Source: Clostridia bacterium
Lineage (GTDB): Bacteria > Bacillota_A > Clostridia > Christensenellales > Aristaeellaceae
Reading direction: 5' to 3'
DNA: 63,712 bases
Assembly (NCBI GenBank): GCA_017399225.1
Contig: JAFQEB010000096.1
Span: forward strand, 1-63,712
In this document: positions 15,895 through 24,284 of the stretch, one piece after another
How positions within the stretch are numbered: the first letter of the stretch is position 1
How the letters are laid out: each line of letters begins with the position of its first letter
Notes under the pieces: model-generated
The model's database searches: none
What the model saw: the letters and a program-made list of their open reading frames with translations, nothing else
Told to the model about the DNA's origin: nothing
Made by a program: the position numbers and the translations under genes

Positions 15895-17371
15895 TGATGG
15901 TGACCTCGACCACCGCGCAGGCGGGCAGGTTCAGCACAACGCCCTCTTCGGTCACGGTGAAGTCGGTGAAGTCGACGATGTGCACCTTCTCCTTGTCCTC
16001 GAAGGTGTTCATGTCGTGCATTTCGCCCGTCAGGATGCGGGCGGTGACCTTCTTCACGTCGCAGTTGGCGATATCCAGCGTGATCTGCTGGGCGTTGTCG
16101 CAGTCGATGTTGGCGGCGGTCACGGTGATGACGCTGCCACCGGGGCTCCCGGCGTCCTTGACGGAGGCAGAGGCGGTGACGCTGTTCATGCCGCCAGCCA
16201 CGGGGCACTCGACCTCGGTGGGCAGCAGGGTCGCGTCCTGATGCGCCTTGTACAGGTCGAAGACGTGGTAGGTGGGGGTCAGCAGCATCTGATCGCCGTC
16301 AGTGAGGATGACGGCCTGCAGCACGTTGACCATCTGCGCCAGGTTCGCCATCACGACGCGGTCAGCGTGGTTGTTGAACAGGTTCAGGTTGATGGCGGCG
16401 ACCATGGCGTCGCGCATGGTGTTCTGCTGGTAGAGGAAGCCGGGGTTGGTGCCGGGCTCCACGGTGAACCAGGTGCCCCATTCGTCCACGATCAGGCCGA
16501 CCTTGTGCTTGGGATCATACTTGTCCATGATCGCCGTGTGGCCCTTGATGAGCTCCTCCATGTAGGCAGCCTTGCGCAGGGTGAGGTAGTACTCGTCGGT
16601 GTCGAACTCGGTGGCGCTGCCCTTCTTCTCCCAGCCCAGGGGATGGGTGTAGTAATGCAGGGTGATGGCGTCGCAGTAATTGCCGGCCACCTTCATCACG
16701 CCGTCCATCCACGCCCAGTCATTGACGTTGGGACCGCAGGCGATGCGGTAGAGCGGATGCTCCTTGGTGTAGTTGCGGCAGTAGGTGTTGAAGCGGCGGT
16801 ACAGATCGCCGTAGTACTCGGGGCGCATGTTGCCGCCGCAGCCCCAGTTCTCGTTGCCAACGCCCCAGTACTTGACGTTCCAGGGCTCGCGCCTGCCGTT
16901 GGCCCAGCGGCGCTGCGCCACGGTGGAGTCACCGGGGCTGTTCAGGTACTCGACCCACTCGGACATTTCCTTCACAGTGCCGGAGCCGACGTTGCCGTTG
17001 ATGTAGGGTTCGCAGCCGATCTGATCGCACAGCTCCAGGAACTCATGCGTGCCGAAGGAGTTATCCTCCACCACGCCGCCCCAGTGGGTGTTGACCATGC
17101 GCTTGCGGGTCTCCTTGGGGCCGATGCCGTCCTCCCAGTGATACTCGTCGGCAAAGCAGCCGCCGGGCCAGCGCAGCACGGGCACCTTGATGTGCTTCAG
17201 GGCCTCCACCACGTCGGTGCGCATGCCCTTCTTGTTGGGGATGGGGCTGTCCTCGCCGACGTACAGGCCGCCGTAGATGCAGCGGCCCAGGTGCTCGGAG
17301 AAGTGGCCGTAGATGTTCTTGTTGATGACCGCGCCGGTCTTGGCGGCGTCCAGTCTGATCTTCGCGGACAT
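15887..17371 (-). CDS. Alpha-L-arabinofuranosidase, GH51
   Basis: A 494-residue cytoplasmic enzyme that removes alpha-L-arabinofuranosyl residues from arabino-oligosaccharides. A catalytic TIM barrel (about 1-330) precedes a C-terminal beta domain. Acid/base Glu174 is in [12 protein letters not shown] and nucleophile Glu297 in VDEWGTW, both in family positions. Early family motifs [11 protein letters not shown] and [11 protein letters not shown] are intact. No signal peptide is present, so substrates must be imported. GGAGGTAATTTC precedes the ATG. Length is normal for the family. It heads a two-gene operon with a small Cys-rich protein. Confidence 0.95.
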   Translation of the reverse strand: MSAKIRLDAAKTGAVINKNIYGHFSEHLGRCIYGGLYVGEDSPIPNKKGMRTDVVEALKHIKVPVLRWPGGCFADEYHWEDGIGPKETRKRMVNTHWGGVVEDNSFGTHEFLELCDQIGCEPYINGNVGSGTVKEMSEWVEYLNSPGDSTVAQRRWANGRREPWNVKYWGVGNENWGCGGNMRPEYYGDLYRRFNTYCRNYTKEHPLYRIACGPNVNDWAWMDGVMKVAGNYCDAITLHYYTHPLGWEKKGSATEFDTDEYYLTLRKAAYMEELIKGHTAIMDKYDPKHKVGLIVDEWGTWFTVEPGTNPGFLYQQNTMRDAMVAAINLNLFNNHADRVVMANLAQMVNVLQAVILTDGDQMLLTPTYHVFDLYKAHQDATLLPTEVECPVAGGMNSVTASASVKDAGSPGGSVITVTAANIDCDNAQQITLDIANCDVKKVTARILTGEMHDMNTFEDKEKVHIVDFTDFTVTEEGVVLNLPACAVVEVTING

Positions 17372-17385
17372 GAAATTACCTCCAG

Positions 17386-17405
17386 GGGGTCTTGGACCCC
17401 TTTTT
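17386..17405. other. 5' leader hairpin next to the GH51 ribosome site
   Basis: ggggtc (17386-17391) pairs with gacccc (17395-17400) around a 3-nt loop, followed by ttttt on the plus strand. On the minus strand it lies directly before the GGAGG of the GH51 gene and could limit ribosome access, or it may be a plus-strand terminator with no obvious gene to stop. Confidence 0.4.
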
Positions 17406-17529
17406 CTTTCCGTTTTGATCGCCTGATGGCAGCCCTATCAGGAAAGGCATATCAGGTCACATGTTGATTCGTGACAGAAGAGGGAATTCCTGCTACATTA
17501 ACGATAATTTTCAAAAAAACATGATGGCG

Positions 17530-18690
17530 TTACCAGTCGAGGGAGAGGTAGTAGGGCTGGTCGTATCCGTTCTCGAGGCTGGTGCAGCAGATGTAGCGCA
17601 CACGGCACCGCTCCTCATCATAGGCAAAAATGTAGATGTCATAGCTGTCCGTCACCGGCTCGAAGGGCGCAATATCGTCATAGGACTCCAGCGACATCAG
17701 CAGCGTGTAGCCTCCCCTTTCCATCACGATATGCCCCGGCTTCCTCTCCGCAAAGAGCTGCACCATCCGGGCAACCTCCGTATCAAACTTGTCCTGCGGG
17801 AGCGACCATTCGGCATAAATATCATAGGTGTAGTCCCATGCAGGCAGATCGCGGTAGAGGTAGACAGCGTCCTCACGGTTTCCCGGCCATATGGGCAGCA
17901 TGTCCTGCAGGAAGCTGTCACGGTTGGCCAGACAGTCCGCGTTAAACTGCCGATAATCGTTGATATCCGTGGTGACGGAGTATCCCACTGCGCCGCCGAT
18001 ACCGAAAACCAAACTTACCGGCAGGTACAGCAGGCACAGCCCGATGGTCATCAGCCGTGTCCATCTGCGCCCCTTGCCGCGCCGCTTACGCCACCACAGA
18101 ATCACCATGCAGATCGTGGGCATCAGGGCGATGAGGATCCACAGCACATTGATTACGCCCACGCGGGCGTGTCGGTGCATCCGCAGCCCAGATACGACCC
18201 CCTCCACCACCGCGCACACCGGCACCGTCGCGATGATGAGCATCACCAGTGCCGCAAAGCCGCGCCAGAGCCAGTCTACCCACGCCAGCGAGCCATCCTC
18301 CTTCGGCACCTCGACCTCCCGCACCGGCTCGGCCAGCTTCTCCGCCAATTCCGCGACGGTATAGGCCCTCTCCGACTCGAGCCGGGAGAGCGCGTCGAGG
18401 TTTTCGCCCTCCTGCCGGAGGGTCTCCTCCTTACGGGCACGCACCTCCGCGACGATACCGATGCTCTCCTGCGGATCAGCGAGGATGCGGCGGATCTCCT
18501 CCACCGTAAAGCCGAACTTGCGCAGCGTGGCCACGTGATTCAGGGCAGTCACGTCCCCCTCAGTGAAATCGTAGGCCCGGCGGCCCATATAATTCTCCGT
18601 GTACGCCGGGGACAGCAGCCCCTCGTCAATGTAGTAGCGGATCGCCCGGTCAGTCAGGCCGGTTTGCTCGCAGACCTGTTTGATCTTCAT
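17530..18690 (-). CDS. Membrane-anchored MerR-type regulator with extracytoplasmic domain
   Basis: A 386-residue protein. Residues 1-70 form a MerR winged helix (KIKQVCEQTGLTDRAIRYYI, then RRAYDFTEGDVTALN) and residues 75-125 a coiled coil. Three hydrophobic helices follow (about 140-165, 178-198 and 210-230), then a C-terminal domain of about 150 residues that should lie outside. MerR proteins are normally soluble, so this one-component receptor layout is unusual. The gene has a MerR-type promoter with a 19-nt spacer, suggesting autoregulation. No adjacent partner gene is obvious. What the outer domain senses is unknown. Confidence 0.85.
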   Translation of the reverse strand: MKIKQVCEQTGLTDRAIRYYIDEGLLSPAYTENYMGRRAYDFTEGDVTALNHVATLRKFGFTVEEIRRILADPQESIGIVAEVRARKEETLRQEGENLDALSRLESERAYTVAELAEKLAEPVREVEVPKEDGSLAWVDWLWRGFAALVMLIIATVPVCAVVEGVVSGLRMHRHARVGVINVLWILIALMPTICMVILWWRKRRGKGRRWTRLMTIGLCLLYLPVSLVFGIGGAVGYSVTTDINDYRQFNADCLANRDSFLQDMLPIWPGNREDAVYLYRDLPAWDYTYDIYAEWSLPQDKFDTEVARMVQLFAERKPGHIVMERGGYTLLMSLESYDDIAPFEPVTDSYDIYIFAYDEERCRVRYICCTSLENGYDQPYYLSLDW

Positions 18691-18800
18691 GGTAGTCCTC
18701 CTGTACGGGGCGCACTCCCTCAGTCAGCCGCAGCGTCTTCGACTCTCGCGGCTGCCAGCTCCCTCGGAGAGGGAGCCTTTGGTGCCCCTGTTTTGCCGCC

Positions 18801-18831
18801 ATTGTACGCTTTTACGCAGCGTGGAAGTCAA
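18801..18831 (-). promoter_or_regulatory. MerR-type promoter with 19-nt spacer
   Basis: On the minus strand TTGACT (18826-18831), 19 nt, then TACAAT (18801-18806). A 19-nt spacer is characteristic of promoters that MerR proteins activate by underwinding. The spacer includes the dyad ACGC-T-GCGT. It lies about 110 nt upstream of the membrane-anchored MerR gene. Confidence 0.65.
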
Positions 18832-18851
18832 GATATTTCAGGAATTTTTGC

Positions 18852-18883
18852 AAAAAGAGCGCCGCAGCAGACTGCTGCAGCGC
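18852..18883 (-). terminator. Intrinsic terminator of the four-helix-bundle gene
   Basis: Arms 18859-18870 and 18872-18883 pair with one mismatch, and five T follow on the minus strand (A residues at 18852-18856). It is directly downstream of the four-helix-bundle stop codon. Confidence 0.8.
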
Positions 18884-18887
18884 CCTT

Positions 18888-19247
18888 TCACTCAGATTCC
18901 CGCTCTTTGACCGTCTTGACAGATGCTATCAGCAACCTTTTCAGTTCAAGGCAATCATTCAGTAACGAATCGCCCATCGATGGCGTAATCATATCCGTCA
19001 GAAGCAGCAGGCGCAGCCAGTACTCCGTTTCTGCCGTCTCCTTCAGGGCAATGGACATCTTGGCAACAAAGTCTGCCTTGCTTTGGCCGTAATTCGCTTC
19101 GTTCACATTTGCACCAATACTGGTGCCACTGCGGATAATCTGCTTGGCAATAACGGTATCTTTCTTTTCCTTCGTCAGGTAGCGGTGCAGCTTCACAATC
19201 CGGGCAGCAAAATGCAGCGATTTGGTGACGAGGGGCGATTCTCTCAT
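18888..19247 (-). CDS. Four-helix bundle protein (23S rRNA intervening-sequence type)
   Basis: A 119-residue, all-helical protein. Family hallmarks are IIRSGTSIGANVNEANYGQSKADFVAKM and the following KETAETEYWL segment (read as two neighbouring stretches). Such proteins are often encoded in 23S rRNA intervening sequences, but many copies, as here, are free-standing. Proposed roles include RNA or protein binding, and nothing here refines this. GGAGAGGG precedes the ATG. It has its own terminator and abuts an ATTCAC-rich repeat element. Confidence 0.9.
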   Translation of the reverse strand: MRESPLVTKSLHFAARIVKLHRYLTKEKKDTVIAKQIIRSGTSIGANVNEANYGQSKADFVAKMSIALKETAETEYWLRLLLLTDMITPSMGDSLLNDCLELKRLLIASVKTVKERESE

Positions 19248-19270
19248 AGCTATCCCTCTCCTGTTCGAGC

Positions 19271-19401
19271 ATCTTACTATTCACTATTCACCAGCGAAGC
19301 GGCTTCACTATTCACTATTCACTGCTGGTGCTTTACCCGGCAACTACACAGGAATCCACCATGAGTGAATAATGAATAGTGAATAATGAATAATGAATAG
19401 T
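19271..19401. repeat. ATTCAC-rich intergenic element, copy A
   Basis: Begins with repeats of actattcactattcac, ends with gtgaataatgaatagtg-type repeats, so it can fold into one long hairpin. Internal landmarks are ttcaccag, cttcactattcact and ctggtg. Read on the complementary strand the element at 22320-22466 has the same landmarks in the same order, so the two are inverted copies. They flank the peptidoglycan-binding protein gene. Confidence 0.75.
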
Positions 19402-19418
19402 ACAAATAATCCTTCGGA

Positions 19419-22118
19419 TTATTTGGCCATCGTCTGCGTCACGGCCCAGCCCTCGTCCACCGTCTTCTGGTGGCGGGTGGCGTAGGGGCCGATGGCGGTC
19501 ACCTGCGCCTGGGTGCGCGGGAAGTGGATGCAGGTATGTCCGGGGAAGTTGTTGGTGGTGATGTGCTGCACCTCATGGGGCATGGAGTGGGTGGTCGCCA
19601 TGCGGATGGTGCCGTCGGCGAAGATGACCCACACGGGCTTGGGCGTCCAGGTGTTGCCGCCGAAGGCCTGCTCCATCTTGGCGGTATCGGCTGCGGTCAG
19701 CGGCTCCGCCTCGGCGTGCTTGCCGTAGGAGAACATGTGCACCTGCCAGCTGATGCCGGTGGCGTAGTCGTAGACGGTGGCGTAGGGGTACTTGCGGCAG
19801 GCGTTGCGCACGGTGGAATACCAGTATTCGTACACCACATTCTCCGCGGAGACGCGCACCGTCTGGCCCAGGTTCACGCTGGCGCCGGGGGCGGTGGTCA
19901 CGGAGGGGGCGCTGGCTGCGGGGCCGGAGGTGCCGCCGTTGCTGATGGTGGTACTGTTCAGCTTGGCGATGGTCTGCTTGCCCGCCACGCCGTCCGCCTT
20001 CAGGGCATTGGCCTTCTGGAAGGCCACGACCGCGCGGTAGGTACGGGGGCCGAAGTTACCGTCCGCCGTGCCGTTCAGGTATCCCAGACCGATCAGCTTC
20101 TCCTGCAGGGTCTTGACGCTGGAGCTGATATCGCCCCGCTGCAGCGTCAGGGAGGTCGCCAGGGAGGCCGGGGCCTTGGTGGGCGTGCTGACCGAGGGCG
20201 CCTTGGTAGGCGTCGGGGTGGGAACGGGCGTGGGCGTCGGAGCGCTGGCGCTGTACAGGGCCACGAGGGTCTTCGTGCCCGCCACACCGTCGCGCACCAG
20301 GCCGCTGCGCTTCTGGAAGTTGTAGACGGCCTCGGCGGTATCCGTGCCGTAGATGCCGTCCGCCTTGCCGGTGAGGTAGCCCAGGGTGATCAGCCGGTTC
20401 TGCAGCTGCACCACGGCGGTGCCCTTCATGCCCTTTTTGAGGGTAGTAAGGCTCTCCACGGAGCCGCCGGCCATCTGGCCGTTATCCATGATCGCCATGG
20501 CAGAATACAGCACCGACTGGGTATCGTAGCCCGCCACGCCGTCCGCATCCAGGCCATTGAGGCGCTGGAAGGCACGGATGGCCGCCACGTCGTCGGCCTT
20601 GCACAGGCCGTCCATGATGGAATCGTAGTAGCCCAGCTGCGTCAGACGCTGCTGCAGGCGGAGCACCGCGTCGCCCTTGACGCCCTTGCGGATGACGACG
20701 ACATTGTCCTCCGTCACCGGGGGATAGCTGGGCGCGGGGGTCGTTGCCGCAGGGGTGGCGATGGGCGCGGGCGTCGGGACATAATCCGCGCGCAGGGCCA
20801 GGTGGGAGAACAGCACCTCATAGGTGCCGCTGCCCGCCACGCCGTCCGCCTCCAGGCCGTTCTTGGTCTGGAAGGCCTTCAGGGCTGCGACGCTCTTGGT
20901 CCCGAAGTTGCCGTCCGCCTTGCCGGTGAGGTAGCCCAGGCTGATCAGCCGCTCCTGCACCAGGCGGGCGTCGTTGTTGCGGGTGCCCTTCTTCACCTTG
21001 CCCTCGGGGATCTCAAAGGTGGGCAGAGGGGTGGGCGTTGCGGTGGGGGTAGGCGTGGGCGTCGCGCCGGAGGACAGGCCGCCGCCGCCCAGCAGCAGCG
21101 TCTGGGTATCGGGGCCACAGATGCCGTCCTGCTTCATGCCATTCTGCTTCTGGAAGGCGCGCACGGCCTTGACCGTCGCCGCGTCATAGGAGCCGGAGAC
21201 CGCACCGGTGTAATAGCCCAGCTCTTGGAGCTTGCTCTGGATGGTGCGGACGATCACGCCCTGGTCACCGGAGCGGACCGTCAGGCCCTCGATGGCCGGA
21301 AGGGTCTTCAGCTCGGTCTTTGTTCCCTGGGCATTCTTGGGCTTGCCGTTGAAGAGGAAGGCCTGGAGGTTCGCATCCACCACGCCGGTAATGGGATAGG
21401 CGTTCTCCCGCTGGAATGCCATGACCGCCTGGGCCGTGGCGCTGCCGTACACGCCGTCCGCCTTGCCGCGCAGGAAGCCCAGCTCGATCAGCGCCTCCTG
21501 CAGGGCCGTCACCTGATTGCCGTCGGAGCCGGCCTGCAGCACCTGATAGCTGGATGCGTCCTCGCCGGGCACCATGGTGGGTGCGGCTGCGGGCACCTTC
21601 GTCGCCTCGACGATGGTCGCCAGACGCAGGTAATCCTTCTTGCACCAGCCGGTCTGGCCGGCGTAGGTCACATTCGCCCAGGAGCTGTACAGGCTGTGGA
21701 CGGTGACCTCGCCCCCCGCAGGGATGGTCGCCAGCTTCTTGGCGGAGGTGGAGCGGGTCTTGCGCAGGCTGACGCTCTCCTGGGCAACGGTATCATAAGG
21801 ATAACCCGTTGCGGTGAAGGCGCCGCCGCCCACGCCCTTGTCCACATACTTCTTGAATACATAGCCCGTCTGGCCGGCGTATTCGATGCGGTAGAAGTTG
21901 CCCGATTCGCCCGTCACGCTGACCGCATCCCCCTCAGGGATCTTCACGATCACATTGGACTGGCTGGAGTTGGGCGTGCGGCGCATATTCGTCGCGGCGT
22001 TGGTGACCCCGGAGAAGGGGTAGCTCTCCGCCAGCGCTACGCAGACCAGCACCAGCAGCAGCGCTGCCAGCAGACCCGTCAGCAGTACGCGGCCCTTCAT
22101 TCGCTCCCATAAACGCAT
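19419..22118 (-). CDS. Secreted protein with two SH3 domains and six peptidoglycan-binding domains
   Basis: An 899-residue cell-wall protein. After a signal peptide (LLTGLLAALLLVLVCVALA) come two bacterial SH3 domains (about residues 30-165), then six PG_binding_1 repeats, each with a V..LQ..L..LGY...ADG.FG..T..AV..FQ core, separated by Pro/Thr linkers. The last about 150 residues form a distinct domain with a His/Cys-rich segment, HEVQHITTNNFPGHTCIHF, recalling but not matching L,D-transpeptidase (HG...SHGCIR) or zinc peptidase sites. The start at 22118 is chosen for GGAGGGAA upstream and the signal peptide. It probably anchors to peptidoglycan and acts on it; the catalytic assignment is uncertain. 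Confidence 0.88.
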   Translation of the reverse strand: MRLWERMKGRVLLTGLLAALLLVLVCVALAESYPFSGVTNAATNMRRTPNSSQSNVIVKIPEGDAVSVTGESGNFYRIEYAGQTGYVFKKYVDKGVGGGAFTATGYPYDTVAQESVSLRKTRSTSAKKLATIPAGGEVTVHSLYSSWANVTYAGQTGWCKKDYLRLATIVEATKVPAAAPTMVPGEDASSYQVLQAGSDGNQVTALQEALIELGFLRGKADGVYGSATAQAVMAFQRENAYPITGVVDANLQAFLFNGKPKNAQGTKTELKTLPAIEGLTVRSGDQGVIVRTIQSKLQELGYYTGAVSGSYDAATVKAVRAFQKQNGMKQDGICGPDTQTLLLGGGGLSSGATPTPTPTATPTPLPTFEIPEGKVKKGTRNNDARLVQERLISLGYLTGKADGNFGTKSVAALKAFQTKNGLEADGVAGSGTYEVLFSHLALRADYVPTPAPIATPAATTPAPSYPPVTEDNVVVIRKGVKGDAVLRLQQRLTQLGYYDSIMDGLCKADDVAAIRAFQRLNGLDADGVAGYDTQSVLYSAMAIMDNGQMAGGSVESLTTLKKGMKGTAVVQLQNRLITLGYLTGKADGIYGTDTAEAVYNFQKRSGLVRDGVAGTKTLVALYSASAPTPTPVPTPTPTKAPSVSTPTKAPASLATSLTLQRGDISSSVKTLQEKLIGLGYLNGTADGNFGPRTYRAVVAFQKANALKADGVAGKQTIAKLNSTTISNGGTSGPAASAPSVTTAPGASVNLGQTVRVSAENVVYEYWYSTVRNACRKYPYATVYDYATGISWQVHMFSYGKHAEAEPLTAADTAKMEQAFGGNTWTPKPVWVIFADGTIRMATTHSMPHEVQHITTNNFPGHTCIHFPRTQAQVTAIGPYATRHQKTVDEGWAVTQTMAK

Positions 22119-22319
22119 GGCTGTTCCCTCCGTGATAAAGCATAGTCGAAACCGGCCTGCGATCCCCTTTTTCCATATACGGACCGCAGCACTGGTTATA
22201 CATTGACAATACACCAGCATCATTGTACGGCAGAGAGCGGGGCATTGTCAATAAAATATGTAACAATTCGGAGGAGTCTTGCCAAAAAGATGGTTTCTGC
22301 GCCCTCCGCCGTCCCACAA

Positions 22320-22466
22320 ACCACACTATTCACTATTCATTATTCATTATTCACTATTCACTTCTCGTCCTTCCCCCTCCAACCGTCAGAGAACCCACCA
22401 GGAGTGAATAGTGAAGTCGTTTCCCTTCGGGCCACTGGTGAATAGTGAATAGTGAATAGTAAAATA
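22320..22466. repeat. ATTCAC-rich intergenic element, copy B (inverted relative to A)
   Basis: Starts with cactattcactattcatta repeats and ends with gtgaatagtgaatagtgaat repeats. Its complement shows the same internal marks as the element at 19271-19401 (ttcaccag, cttcactattcact, ctggtg, and a ccacca.gagtgaat block on the other arm). It fills most of the 388-nt gap 22119-22506, which has no gene. Confidence 0.75.
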
Positions 22467-22506
22467 CTGCGCCCCGCCGCGCAAACGCACAGCGGGGCAA
22501 ATCATA

Positions 22507-24042
22507 TCAGCCGACCATCGCCAGGAGGAAAACAGGCTCAGAAAGGAACTCATACCGCTCCTCCCCCACATACGCCCGCACCTTGATGCGGTAGAGCCCG
22601 TCGGCGGCGGGAGTGCCGTCGCTGCGCAGGCCGTCCCAGGTGAAGCAGGTGCCCTCCGGGTTCAGCATCTCCGGCCGGGAGGTCTGGCGGGAGGAAAGGC
22701 GCTTTACGGTCTTCCCCTCCATGTCCACGATGGTCACCGTCATTTCGCAGGGCGTCGCATGGAGGACGTTGAAGGTCAGCTCCTCCCAGTTGCCCGGGCA
22801 GAAGGCCGCAGGCGTGCTGAGGGAAAGCTGCGGGTCGCCGCCTTCCGGGGGCACGCACAGCACGCGGGAGCAGGCCACCTCAGGCCGGCCGCGCTCAATG
22901 GTCAGCAGCTGCAGCAGCACATAGCCGGAGGAGCCCGCCTCCGCCCGGTTGATGCTGATGGCCCGCTGCTTCATGCCCGGGGAAAGCGCTCGTCCCGCCA
23001 TGGGCCACGCACCGAAGGCGCCGTTGTTGTCGTAGATGATCTGGGCGTTGTCAAAATCCCAGCGGCCCTGCCGGTGATAGACCAGCTGATAGGCCACCTG
23101 CACGCTGGAAACGACGTTGAAGGAGAAGTTCACCGTCGGCTCCTGGGCCGAGAGCAGGTCGGATTCAAAGCTCACGCCCTCGATCAGCGCATCCCGGCGG
23201 CGGCCTGTGTAGGCAGCGGCGTCGTAGGTCATCAGGATGCAGTCGCTCTCCTCCGGATAGGTGCGCACCACCGAAGCGCCGTGATTGTCCAGCAGGTAGC
23301 GCTTGATCTCCGTGAGGGTGATGCTCCCGTCCCGGTTATCGTCCGCGCCGAAGCCGCCCTCCGCCGACAGTCCCCTGACCAGCGCGCCGGAAAAGTAGCC
23401 CGCGCCCGCCAGCCTTTCGCCGTCGATCTCGCCCGACCAGAACCAGCTTTGCTCTGCCCCGCCGGAGGAGCAGATCACGATGTACTCCGGCCCGGCGAAC
23501 ACATTGGCCAGCTGCTCGTCCACACCCTTGCCGATCATCGCGCCGGCGTGGCAGGCGTCCAGCAGCAGCACCTTCCTGCCGCGGATCTGGTCGAACATCG
23601 TGCGCAGCTGCGTGGCGGTCACGCCCACCTCCCGCGTGCCGTCGGAGAGGAGCAGGGTCATGCCGCTGCTGCCCATGCCCTCCCGCCACAGGCCGTGGGT
23701 GCTGATGTAGAAGATGCTCACGTCATCCTCGTCCGCATCGTCAAAGGCGTCCAGGATCAGTCCCGCCAGATCGCCCGTGGAGCCCACGCCGTCCCGCCGG
23801 GTCACCAGCGTATCCAGCGCCAGCGTACCCCCGGAGAGAGCCTGGGCCATCCTGTCCACATTGTTGGCTGAGGAGGGCACGGTGTCCGGCTGGCTGAGAA
23901 ACCGGTCGCAGCCCACCAGCAAAGCCCGGTTCACGCGGCCATTCGATGGGGCCTCTTCCTCCAGGGGGGACTCCTGCGCCAACGCAAACAGGGGTAGACA
24001 GAGCCATGCCAGCAGCAGCGCAAACGCACGGCGATGCTTCAT
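22507..24042 (-). CDS. Secreted caspase-like cysteine peptidase (clan CD) with FlgD-like Ig domain
   Basis: A 511-residue protein with a signal peptide (residues 1-22, ending ALAQ). The caspase-fold domain covers about 38-260, with catalytic His116 in FYISTHG and Cys164 in LLDACHAGAMI, and NRALLVGCDRF as the first strand. A DDNRDGSITLTEIKRYL segment near 250 looks like an EF-hand-type calcium loop, as in calcium-activated clan CD enzymes. The C-terminal about 90 residues match a FlgD-type Ig fold (FTWDGLRSDGTPAADGLYRIKV). A role in processing surface or foreign proteins is likely. It shares no operon with its neighbours. Confidence 0.85.
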   Translation of the reverse strand: MKHRRAFALLLAWLCLPLFALAQESPLEEEAPSNGRVNRALLVGCDRFLSQPDTVPSSANNVDRMAQALSGGTLALDTLVTRRDGVGSTGDLAGLILDAFDDADEDDVSIFYISTHGLWREGMGSSGMTLLLSDGTREVGVTATQLRTMFDQIRGRKVLLLDACHAGAMIGKGVDEQLANVFAGPEYIVICSSGGAEQSWFWSGEIDGERLAGAGYFSGALVRGLSAEGGFGADDNRDGSITLTEIKRYLLDNHGASVVRTYPEESDCILMTYDAAAYTGRRRDALIEGVSFESDLLSAQEPTVNFSFNVVSSVQVAYQLVYHRQGRWDFDNAQIIYDNNGAFGAWPMAGRALSPGMKQRAISINRAEAGSSGYVLLQLLTIERGRPEVACSRVLCVPPEGGDPQLSLSTPAAFCPGNWEELTFNVLHATPCEMTVTIVDMEGKTVKRLSSRQTSRPEMLNPEGTCFTWDGLRSDGTPAADGLYRIKVRAYVGEERYEFLSEPVFLLAMVG

Positions 24043-24223
24043 GCTCCATCTCCCCCTTCGTTGTTTCGTCACATATGTAACCGATGCTATTATTGTACAT
24101 CTAATTAGACGCGCTGGCTACCGGTAATGTTCGCAAATTCATGTAATATTTGCAAATTTTCTGCGTGCAGGCTCCTTCCCCTGCCCTCACGCCGTTTTTT
24201 TCAGGTTTCTAATGCTGCGCTAA

Positions 24224-24252
24224 TGGACAAACCTCTACTGACAGCTTACAAT
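24224..24252 (+). promoter_or_regulatory. Promoter of the lipoprotein gene
   Basis: TGGACA (24224-24229), 17 nt, TACAAT (24247-24252). The start codon follows about 32 nt downstream after AAAGGAGG. The -35 equals that of the AraC gene promoter near the left end. Confidence 0.75.
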
Positions 24253-24284
24253 ATAAGCATAGCCCCATGCAAAGGAGGATTACA

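Noticed and set aside
18888..19247. 23S rRNA intervening sequence around the four-helix-bundle gene
   Set aside because: No rRNA-like sequence flanks it; the gene has its own ribosome site and terminator.
19271..19401. CRISPR-like array from repeated ATTCAC units
   Set aside because: Units are 7-9 nt without spacers and form an inverted, not direct, arrangement; no cas genes nearby.
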